A stretch of DNA of 6,867 bases from Sulfurimonas sp. Lineage in GTDB: Bacteria > Campylobacterota > Campylobacteria > Campylobacterales > Sulfurimonadaceae. Below are positions 1 to 5,298 of the stretch, piece by piece. The notes under the pieces were generated by a model. That model saw nothing but the letters and a program-made list of their open reading frames with translations. It searched no databases and was not told the origin of the DNA. How positions within the stretch are numbered: the stretch's first letter is position 1; every line of letters begins with the position of its first letter. Made by a program: the position numbers and the translations under genes. Location of the stretch: contig JAGHAW010000033.1 in NCBI GenBank assembly GCA_021161305.1, forward strand, positions 1 to 6,867, read 5' to 3'.

Positions 1-177
1 AGAGAAAGAAAAGAGATAATTTTACAAGGATACCAAATAATAGAAGAACTACAAAATGACCAAGAAGCATTAAGTAATTTTTTAGATTTGGAATTTAGCA
101 AAGTTAATCAACAATATATATTTCCATTTATTAGTACTAGAGAAGAGCATTATAAACTATTTAGAGAATCCGTATGA
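1..177 (+). CDS. 3' end of an unidentified CDS (partial at the left edge)
   Basis: Frame 1 is open from base 1 to the TGA at 175-177, giving 58 residues of a C-terminus. It is charged and probably helical at first (it begins RERKEIILQGYQIIEELQ), has an aromatic stretch near residues 39-44 (YIFPF) and ends REEHYKLFRESV. The stop overlaps the speA start as ATGA, so this gene very likely belongs to the same transcript as speA and couples to it in translation. In Campylobacter jejuni the gene before speA is, as I recall, hisS. I see none of the usual anticodon-binding-domain features of a histidyl-tRNA synthetase C-terminus here, so I do not assign it. That it is coding is supported by the uninterrupted frame and the operon-style overlap. 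The function is unknown from this fragment. Confidence 0.7.
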   Translation, partial: RERKEIILQGYQIIEELQNDQEALSNFLDLEFSKVNQQYIFPFISTREEHYKLFRESV

Positions 178-2003
178 AAAACTTCGGTCTTGACATCTGG
201 TCAAACAAAAACTTCATCATTGAAAATGGAGAACTTAAGCTAAACTACAAGTCTATGCCCTCTCTGCTTCAAATTACTGAAGAGATTCGCTCAAATGATG
301 TTAAGGGTCCTATTTTACTTAGGTTTCCTCATCTAGTAAAAAAACAGATAAGAAGCCTATACTCATACTTTGATAAAGCTATGAAAGAAAATAGTTACAG
401 AGGTAGTTTCAGTGCCGTTTTTCCTCTAAAAGTAAATCAATTCCCATATGCCATAGAAGCTGTAACAACTCAAGGCAGAGATTTTAACTACGGGCTTGAA
501 GCAGGAAGCAAAGCAGAACTGATTTTAGCGATGAGCAAAACTCCAAAAAATTCTAATATCACCGTAAACGGTTTTAAAGACAAAGAGATGATAACTCTTG
601 GGTTTATAGCGGCTCAAAGTGGGCATAAGATTACCTTAACGATAGAAGGGCTTGGAGAGCTAGAAACGATTATAGAAGTAGCAAACGAATCTTCTCTTAA
701 AGTCCCACACATTGGCATAAGAGTTAGACTTCACTCTACTGGAAGCGGTACTTGGGCGAAAAGTGGTGGAATGGACGCAAAATTTGGTCTTACTTCTACA
801 GAAATCATAGAAGCCATAGCACTTCTTAAAGAAGCAAATCTCATAAATAATCTTCATATGATTCACTTTCATATAGGTTCTCAAATGAGTGATATTGCAC
901 CTATAAAACGAGCTTTAAGAGAAGCTGGAAATATCTATGCAGAACTAAAAAAGATGGGTGCATCAGCACTTAACAGTATAAATATAGGTGGTGGTTTAGC
1001 AGTGGAATACAATCAACATTCACATGCAAAATCTCACAACTATTCTATTGAGGAATTTTCAAGTTCTGTCGTCTTTTTACTTGGTGAAATTATGGATGCT
1101 AAAAATGTTCAACATCCAAATATTTTCACAGAATCAGGTCGTTTTATAGTAGCTTCTCATGCCGTTTTAATCACTCCGGTTTTAGAACTTTTCACACAAG
1201 ATTATCATGAAAAACTTTTAAATTTTAAAGAGCAAAATCCCCCACTTATAGAAGAATTAAGAGAGTTGAACAGACTACTTAACAACAAAAACTGTATCGA
1301 ATATCTTCACGATGCACTTGACCACATAGAATCTCTTCTAACTCTTTTTGACTTAGGATATATCGATCTTCAAGACCGTTCAAATGCTGAGATTTTAGTA
1401 CATAGCATTATTAAAAAAGCACTATACCTAACTTCATCACACCCAACAGATGAGTTGGAACAACTACAAGCAAGTCTGCAAGAACGCTATCTTATAAATG
1501 CCTCTATCTTTCAAAGTTTACCTGATTACTGGGGTTTAAATCAACATTTTCCTGTAATGCCTCTACATCATTTAGAATCTCAACCACGCAGAGCTGCTTC
1601 ACTTTGGGATATTACCTGTGATAGTGATGGAGAGATTGGTTTTAACCCTGACAAACCCCTCTATCTGCACGATATAAACTTAGATGAAGAGGAGTATTTT
1701 TTAGGATTTTTCAATGTTGGTGCTTATCAAGAAACACTTGGAATGGAGCATAATCTTTTTACACATCCAAATGAATATACTATAGATATAGATGATAGTA
1801 GTTACAAAATCAAAAATGCCATTGAATCAAAAAGTGTTTTAGACATCTTAAATTCTATAGGCTATAACAGAGATGAAATTTTAAATAAACTTAAAAATGA
1901 TTTGATTAAAAGTGATTTTATAGAAGAAACAGAAAAAAATGATACACTTGCGAAACTCGAAACCTTTTTAGAACAAAATGGTTATCTGCGAACAACAAAC
2001 TAG
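174..2003 (+). CDS. speA: Biosynthetic arginine decarboxylase, PLP-dependent (SpeA)
   Basis: This cytoplasmic enzyme decarboxylates L-arginine to agmatine, the entry to putrescine and spermidine. In Campylobacterota agmatine is known to go on through N-carbamoylputrescine, and spermidine is made by the carboxyspermidine route. The 609 residues show the fold-III PLP barrel followed by the C-terminal beta domain. The PLP lysine is K86 in FPLKVNQ. GLEAGSKAEL is at 107-116, HFHIGSQ at 231-237, the phosphate-binding GGG at 272-274 and ESGR at 320-323. The catalytic cysteine of the second subunit is C482 in CDSDGEIG, and GAYQE follows at 516-520. Length is close to other epsilonproteobacterial SpeA proteins and shorter than the E. 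coli enzyme (658 aa). The segment around 345-450 is the helical insertion typical of this family. ATG 174 is kept because it overlaps the preceding stop; no good Shine-Dalgarno is visible, which fits coupled translation. No key residue is missing. Confidence 0.97.
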   Translation: MKNFGLDIWSNKNFIIENGELKLNYKSMPSLLQITEEIRSNDVKGPILLRFPHLVKKQIRSLYSYFDKAMKENSYRGSFSAVFPLKVNQFPYAIEAVTTQGRDFNYGLEAGSKAELILAMSKTPKNSNITVNGFKDKEMITLGFIAAQSGHKITLTIEGLGELETIIEVANESSLKVPHIGIRVRLHSTGSGTWAKSGGMDAKFGLTSTEIIEAIALLKEANLINNLHMIHFHIGSQMSDIAPIKRALREAGNIYAELKKMGASALNSINIGGGLAVEYNQHSHAKSHNYSIEEFSSSVVFLLGEIMDAKNVQHPNIFTESGRFIVASHAVLITPVLELFTQDYHEKLLNFKEQNPPLIEELRELNRLLNNKNCIEYLHDALDHIESLLTLFDLGYIDLQDRSNAEILVHSIIKKALYLTSSHPTDELEQLQASLQERYLINASIFQSLPDYWGLNQHFPVMPLHHLESQPRRAASLWDITCDSDGEIGFNPDKPLYLHDINLDEEEYFLGFFNVGAYQETLGMEHNLFTHPNEYTIDIDDSSYKIKNAIESKSVLDILNSIGYNRDEILNKLKNDLIKSDFIEETEKNDTLAKLETFLEQNGYLRTTN

Positions 2004-2006
2004 GAA
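2002..2006 (+). promoter_or_regulatory. Ribosome binding site for cysE
   Basis: AGGAA overlaps the last two bases of the speA stop codon and lies 5 bases before ATG 2012. It fixes the cysE start and leaves no room for a separate promoter between the genes. Confidence 0.65.
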
Positions 2007-2011
2007 CTCAA

Positions 2012-2713
2012 ATGGGACTTTATACCGATATCAGAGAAGATTTTTCAACTGCTTATAAAAATGACCCTGCTCTAAGTTCAAAGTTTGAATTTCTTTTTAA
2101 CTATCCGGGTGTTTGGGCAATAGCTTGGTACAGAATTGCTCATAAACTCCACAACGCTAACTTCAAAAGATTTGCCAGAATTATCATGGGTTTCACACAA
2201 ATACTTACTAATATTGATATTCATCCAGCTGCTGTAATTGGTAGAAGAGTTTTTATAGACCATGGAACCGGTGTTGTGATTGGTGAAACTACTATCATAG
2301 AAGATGATGTACTTATCTACCAAGCTGTAACACTTGGTGGAGTCTCTTTAGAGCATGGAAAACGACATCCTACTGTTAAAAAAGGTGCTGTTCTCGGTGC
2401 TGGTGCAAAAATACTTGGAAATATAGTCGTAGGCGAATATGCAAAAATCGGAGCTAACTCTGTTGTTGTAAGAGAAGTACCAAACAATGCTACTGCTATC
2501 GGCATCCCTGCTCATGTTATAGAAAAAGGTCGTTGTAAAGATCCATTTATGCACAATATGCTTCCGGATATTAACAAAGAGATGTTTGAATATCTACTTA
2601 AAAGGGTTGCAGTTTTGGAGCATATCTTGGTTGAGGACAACAAAGATGTACTAGAACAAGATTTAGAGCTAGAACAAATCTATGAATCATTTATTAGGGC
2701 GATGAAAAGCTAG
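2012..2713 (+). CDS. cysE: Serine O-acetyltransferase (CysE)
   Basis: CysE transfers acetyl from acetyl-CoA to L-serine, giving O-acetylserine for cysteine synthase. The 233-residue protein has a short helical N-terminal part (about 1-65) and then a left-handed beta-helix of hexapeptide repeats (about 68-170). Aligned by eye with E. coli CysE, the catalytic pair is D69 (in DIHPA) and H84 (in DHGTG), with the same 15-residue separation as D143/H158. R118-H119 in KRHP matches R192-H193. GAGAKILGN at 130-137 and the closing GIPA at 164-167 are typical. It is the short type, lacking most of the long N-terminal domain of the enterobacterial enzyme. After the beta-helix there is an unusual tail of about 60 residues, mostly predicted helical and acidic (186-233). 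It does not end in isoleucine, the residue that docks into cysteine synthase in E. coli. It lies 8 bases after speA, a pairing also recalled from Campylobacter. Confidence 0.95.
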   Translation: MGLYTDIREDFSTAYKNDPALSSKFEFLFNYPGVWAIAWYRIAHKLHNANFKRFARIIMGFTQILTNIDIHPAAVIGRRVFIDHGTGVVIGETTIIEDDVLIYQAVTLGGVSLEHGKRHPTVKKGAVLGAGAKILGNIVVGEYAKIGANSVVVREVPNNATAIGIPAHVIEKGRCKDPFMHNMLPDINKEMFEYLLKRVAVLEHILVEDNKDVLEQDLELEQIYESFIRAMKS

Positions 2714-2900
2714 AACTCATTTCATAGAAAGACAATATTAGTTTTTGATGGATAGTGATAATGAAATTAGAAATTTGAGTAGAGTTAATACCAATCCCCA
2801 TTGCATCCTCAGAGCCAAAAAGAGGGGTAAAAATTTGCATAGCAATAAAATTTAATGCAAAAATTGTTCCAACTCTTACATTCTTTTCAGTTTTAATACT
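2694..2900 (-). pseudogene. Possible remnant of a membrane-protein gene (antisense to the gap)
   Basis: The minus strand is open for 68 codons between a TAG (2901-2903) and a TAA (2694-2696). It reads as protein-like rather than as random intergenic sequence. A hydrophobic segment at residues 8-28 (NVRVGTIFALNFIAMQIF) is followed by GSEDAMGIGIN at 29-39 and a second hydrophobic stretch at about 43-59. The only ATG (2838-2840) would give 48 residues and cut off part of the first hydrophobic segment. The frame stops upstream just before the S4 gene, so a longer gene cannot exist here in this frame. I read it as a possible decayed fragment, or a very small membrane protein. The 3' end overlaps the last 20 bases of cysE. 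No family is assigned. A chance open frame in AT-rich DNA remains a real alternative. Confidence 0.3.
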
Positions 2901-2934
2901 CTACAATACTCTAAATGATAAGAAAGTATTAAAA
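2891..2934 (+). repeat. 10-bp inverted repeat plus 9-bp tandem direct repeat before the S4 gene
   Basis: TTTTAATACT at 2891-2900 is the exact reverse complement of AGTATTAAAA at 2925-2934, which ends directly against the start codon at 2935. Inside, AATACTCTA occurs at 2895-2903 and again at 2905-2913, a 10-base period. The hexamer AATACT therefore appears twice directly and once inverted. This may be an operator or an mRNA hairpin covering the start. The repeats are seen directly; the role is inferred. The flanks are A/T-only, which raises the chance of coincidence. Confidence 0.55.
2902..2907 (+). promoter_or_regulatory. Candidate -10 box for the S4-trpD-tsaE-lptB-rpoN unit
   Basis: TACAAT matches the sigma-70 -10 consensus at five of six positions. 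It lies 27 bases before ATG 2935, in the only gap large enough for a promoter. No clear -35 is seen, but T-rich sequence lies upstream (2881-2894), which fits Campylobacterota promoters, where the -35 is poorly conserved. It falls inside the direct repeat, so a repressor bound there would block it. AT-rich DNA gives many such matches. Confidence 0.35.
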
Positions 2935-3183
2935 ATGAGAATAGATAAGTTTTTAAATTCAGTAAACATAACAAAAAGACGCTCTGTTGCACAGGATATG
3001 ATTAGCAACAAAGTTGTTCTTATAAATAATGTTGTTGCCAAGGCTAGTAAGAATGTTGAGGTTGGAAGCATAATAACAATCAACTACTTAAATGAGACAA
3101 AAAAGTATGAAGTGTTGCAAATTCCTACAACCAAATCAACACCAAAATCTTTACAAGATCAATATATAAAGGAAGTGTCATGA
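2935..3183 (+). CDS. S4-domain RNA-binding protein, RqcP/Hsp15-like
   Basis: This is a small cytoplasmic protein of 82 residues made almost wholly of one S4 RNA-binding domain. It begins MRIDKFL, has KRR at 14-16, VLINN at 28-32, AKAS at 35-38 and a GSIITI turn at 48-53, followed by a short basic, polar tail. The order and spacing closely follow Bacillus RqcP (YabO), including R2 and R16, residues important there for contact with 23S rRNA and tRNA on the stalled 50S subunit. RqcP works with RqcH to add alanine tails to stalled chains. Hsp15 (HslR) binds similar blocked 50S subunits, so a general role in rescue of stalled large subunits is likely, but which protein it is cannot be settled here. 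The ATG at 2935 puts MRxDKFL at the N-terminus as in the family. The Shine-Dalgarno is weak (AAGAAAG, 2920-2926). The gene overlaps trpD by ATGA and appears to head the downstream unit. An S4 gene before tsaE-lptB-rpoN is also recalled in Campylobacter jejuni. Confidence 0.85.
   Translation: MRIDKFLNSVNITKRRSVAQDMISNKVVLINNVVAKASKNVEVGSIITINYLNETKKYEVLQIPTTKSTPKSLQDQYIKEVS
3168..3175 (+). promoter_or_regulatory. Ribosome binding site for trpD
   Basis: AAAGGAAG lies inside the end of the S4 gene, 4 bases before ATG 3180. It is the clearest Shine-Dalgarno in the window and supports the start that overlaps the S4 stop codon. Confidence 0.7.
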
Positions 3184-4166
3184 CTTATGAAGAGGCAAAA
3201 AAATCTTTTAGTTCACTTTTTGAAGGTGATATGAATGACTCTCAAATGAGAGAGTTTTTGTTAAGTGTTAAACTTGATGAGTATACTTCAGTAGAGTCTA
3301 TTGCAGCAGCAGCAGAAGTTATGCGTTCACATGCTATAGCTCTGCCAATCTCTGATGAACTTCGTCTAAAGGCTATTGATGTTGTTGGAACAGGTGGGGA
3401 TAAGATAGGCAGTTTTAATATCTCTTCAACAGTTGCACTTTTAGTCGCAGCATGTGGAAGTGTAGTTGCAAAGCATGGAAGTCGTTCTATTACTTCGAAA
3501 TCTGGCAGTGCGGATATGTTTGAAGAACTTGGAGTTAGACTTGATTTAAGTATAGAAAATAGTGCTAAACTTTTAGAAGAGACAGGGTTTACTTTTATGT
3601 TTGCACAGAATTATCATCCTGCTATGAGATTTATAGTTCCTGTGAGAAAAACTATACCGGATAAGACTATTTTTAACATTCTTGGACCACTTACAAATCC
3701 GGCAGGAGTGCATAAATCTCTGCTTGGTGTTTTTGACAAAGCCTTTGTACCAAAAATGGCAGAGGCTCTTAAATTAAATGGTGCGACTTCTACTATGGTT
3801 GTCAGTTCAGCAGAGGGAATGGACGAGATAAGTATAAGTGATATTACCTATGCTTCACAACTTCGTGATGGAATCGTTCATGAATTTATAATAGACCCTC
3901 AAGAATACGGTATAAATAAAATGCCAATTCAAACTATAATAGGTGGAGATGCAAATCAAAATGCTCAGATTCTTTATGATATTTTTGATGGTAATTCAAC
4001 TGATGCACAGAGAGATATAGTTCTTATAAATGCAGCTGCGGCTCTAATGGTAGATGGTATGGTTCGTGATATTCAAGATGGATTAGCAATAGCAAAAGAG
4101 GCTATTAGAAAAGGGAAAGCCAAAGAAAAACTAAAGCAAATCATTAATATTTCAAATAAATTATGA
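3180..4166 (+). CDS. trpD: Anthranilate phosphoribosyltransferase (TrpD)
   Basis: TrpD joins anthranilate to PRPP to make N-(5'-phosphoribosyl)anthranilate, the second committed step of tryptophan synthesis. The 328 residues match the usual length. A helical N-terminal domain (about 1-65) precedes the glycosyltransferase family 3 domain. The PRPP-binding GTGGD is at 70-74, the NISS loop at 80-83, and KHG at 98-100 leads into SKSGSAD at 106-112. HP is at 146-147, a probable anthranilate-contacting R156 lies in VRK, and IFNILGPLTNP follows at 164-174. The Mg-binding D215-E216 is in GMDE. All catalytic motifs are present, so this is a true TrpD rather than the nucleic-acid-binding TrpD2/YbiB paralogue. 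The start is set by the ATGA overlap with the S4 gene and a strong ribosome binding site; the end overlaps tsaE the same way. No other trp gene is present in the window, so trpD stands alone here. Confidence 0.96.
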   Translation: MTYEEAKKSFSSLFEGDMNDSQMREFLLSVKLDEYTSVESIAAAAEVMRSHAIALPISDELRLKAIDVVGTGGDKIGSFNISSTVALLVAACGSVVAKHGSRSITSKSGSADMFEELGVRLDLSIENSAKLLEETGFTFMFAQNYHPAMRFIVPVRKTIPDKTIFNILGPLTNPAGVHKSLLGVFDKAFVPKMAEALKLNGATSTMVVSSAEGMDEISISDITYASQLRDGIVHEFIIDPQEYGINKMPIQTIIGGDANQNAQILYDIFDGNSTDAQRDIVLINAAAALMVDGMVRDIQDGLAIAKEAIRKGKAKEKLKQIINISNKL

Positions 4167-4576
4167 AAATTTATAGGTTAAAACTAGAAGAACTTAACAG
4201 TTTAGTTGATGAGGTTGTTAATAATTTCAAGAGTGGTGTAGTTATTTTAAGAGGTGATTTGGCATCTGGAAAAACTACTTTTGTCAAGGTAATGGCAAAA
4301 AAACTTGGGTTTAATGATGATGTGACTTCGCCAACTTTTTCCCTTCAACAGTGTTATGCAGAGAAGATTTTTCACTATGATATTTATAATCATGGATTAG
4401 AGCATTTTATATCTCTAGGGATGTTAGAAGAATTGGAAAAAGATGGACTTCATTTTGTGGAGTGGGGTGATGATAAACTTGTGGAAATTTTAACTTCTGC
4501 AGGTTTGGATGTAATGACAATAAATATAGAAAAAATTTCAGATGATAGTAGAGAATATAAAATATGCACACATTAA
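4163..4576 (+). CDS. tsaE: tRNA t6A biosynthesis ATPase TsaE
   Basis: TsaE is the ATPase partner of TsaB-TsaD in making N6-threonylcarbamoyladenosine at position 37 of ANN-decoding tRNAs; it drives turnover of the complex and acts in the cytoplasm. The 137 residues are a normal length for this short P-loop family. Walker A is GDLASGKTT at 31-39, where most family members have GDLGAGKTT. It is followed by the family motif TSPTFSL at 55-61, HYDIYN at 71-76 and HFVEWGD at 97-103, near the usual (V/I)EW motif. The ATG at 4163 overlaps the trpD TGA, and no Shine-Dalgarno precedes it, so translation probably depends on ribosomes finishing trpD. The 3' end overlaps lptB by 13 bases. tsaE before lptB and rpoN is a conserved order in Campylobacterota as I recall it. 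Confidence 0.92.
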   Translation: MKIYRLKLEELNSLVDEVVNNFKSGVVILRGDLASGKTTFVKVMAKKLGFNDDVTSPTFSLQQCYAEKIFHYDIYNHGLEHFISLGMLEELEKDGLHFVEWGDDKLVEILTSAGLDVMTINIEKISDDSREYKICTH

Positions 4577-5286
4577 AAGCAGTAAATTTAAAGAAAAAAA
4601 TAAAAGATTTAGAGATAGTAAAAGGGATGAGTTTAGAGCTTTCAAGTGGAGAAGTTGTAGGACTTCTTGGACCAAATGGAGCGGGTAAAACTACTACTTT
4701 TTATATGATTTGTGGTTTGGTTGAAGCTAGTGATGGAGAGGTTTTTTTTGATGGTAAGAATCTATCAAATATGCCACTTCATCAACGAGCTATAAAAGGT
4801 ATAGGTTATCTGCCTCAAGAAGCATCAATCTTTAAGGATCTGAGTGTTGAAGATAATTTAATGGTCGCAGCACAAGTTGGTATAAAAGGTAAAAAAGCTC
4901 AAGAAGATAGAATCTTAGAACTTCTTGACATGTTCAATATCGAGCCGATTCGTTACCGTAAAGGAATCAGCCTTAGTGGTGGAGAGCGTCGTCGTGTTGA
5001 AATAGCAAGAGCTTTGGTAAATAAGCCAAAATTTTTACTTCTTGATGAGCCTTTTGCAGGGGTTGACCCTATCGCTGTTAAAGATATTCAAAATGTTATA
5101 AAACAACTTGTATCTTATGATATTGGAGTTTTGATAACTGATCATAATGTTCGTGAAACTTTGGCTGTTTGTGATAGAGCCTATGTTATCAAGGCCGGTG
5201 AACTTTTGGCTAGTGGAACTAGCAAAGAGATAGGAGAAAATACTGATGTGCGTACTCACTACTTAGGTAAGGAATTTAAGCTTTAA
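4564..5286 (+). CDS. lptB: LPS export ABC transporter ATPase LptB
   Basis: LptB is the cytoplasmic ATPase that, as a dimer with LptF and LptG, pulls lipopolysaccharide or lipooligosaccharide from the inner membrane onto the LptC-A-D bridge. The 240 residues align end to end with E. coli LptB (241 aa). Walker A GPNGAGKT is at 36-43, Q-loop Q85 is in YLPQEASIF, the signature LSGGE is at 137-141, Walker B FLLLDEP is at 157-163 with catalytic E162, and the switch histidine is H194. F90, which in E. coli sits in the groove that receives the LptF/G coupling helices, is kept. HYLGKEFKL at the end matches the typical LptB terminus and separates it from LivF/LivG-type ATPases. There are no membrane segments. 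The ATG lies 13 bases inside tsaE; this start matches the family N-terminus, with only a weak upstream AGAGAA. Confidence 0.96.
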   Translation: MHTLKAVNLKKKIKDLEIVKGMSLELSSGEVVGLLGPNGAGKTTTFYMICGLVEASDGEVFFDGKNLSNMPLHQRAIKGIGYLPQEASIFKDLSVEDNLMVAAQVGIKGKKAQEDRILELLDMFNIEPIRYRKGISLSGGERRRVEIARALVNKPKFLLLDEPFAGVDPIAVKDIQNVIKQLVSYDIGVLITDHNVRETLAVCDRAYVIKAGELLASGTSKEIGENTDVRTHYLGKEFKL

Positions 5287-5298
5287 GCTTAATAATCT

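Noticed and set aside
660..884. Antisense open frame of 74 codons inside speA
   Set aside because: It covers the conserved PLP-barrel coding region and its cysteine/phenylalanine-rich product resembles no protein; it is a shadow of speA.
2078..2554. Antisense open frames of 62-81 codons across cysE
   Set aside because: They mirror the conserved hexapeptide-repeat coding sequence of cysE, have no family features and overlap one another in different frames.
2834..2861. Possible terminator hairpin (TTTGCAT and ATGCAAA) in the cysE/S4 gap
   Set aside because: The stem has only 7 base pairs, is AT-rich, has a 14-base loop and no following T-run, so it is too weak to call.
2779..2934. Plus-strand frame open upstream of, and in phase with, the S4 gene, which could extend its N-terminus by 52 codons
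   Set aside because: It has no ATG, GTG or TTG, begins right after a TGA (2776-2778), and its proline/isoleucine/lysine-rich reading looks like antisense. The ATG at 2935 places MRxDKFL exactly at the family N-terminus.
2901..3083. Antisense open frame of 60 codons over the S4 gene, which might continue the minus-strand remnant
   Set aside because: It ends at the TAG that bounds the remnant and covers the conserved S4-domain codons, so its hydrophobic reading is a shadow of the S4 gene.
3455..3470. Sigma-54-like -24/-12 element (TGG, then TTGCA, with GG and GC 10 bases apart) inside trpD
   Set aside because: It is embedded in codons for the conserved CGSVVAKHG stretch of TrpD, with no gene start downstream for about 700 bases. 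It is best explained as coincidence despite rpoN being nearby.
5278..5290. AAGCTTTAAGCTT at the lptB end and lptB/rpoN gap as a terminator or operator
   Set aside because: The two hexamers are one base apart, so no hairpin loop is possible between them, and the next gene starts 8 bases later in an evident operon.
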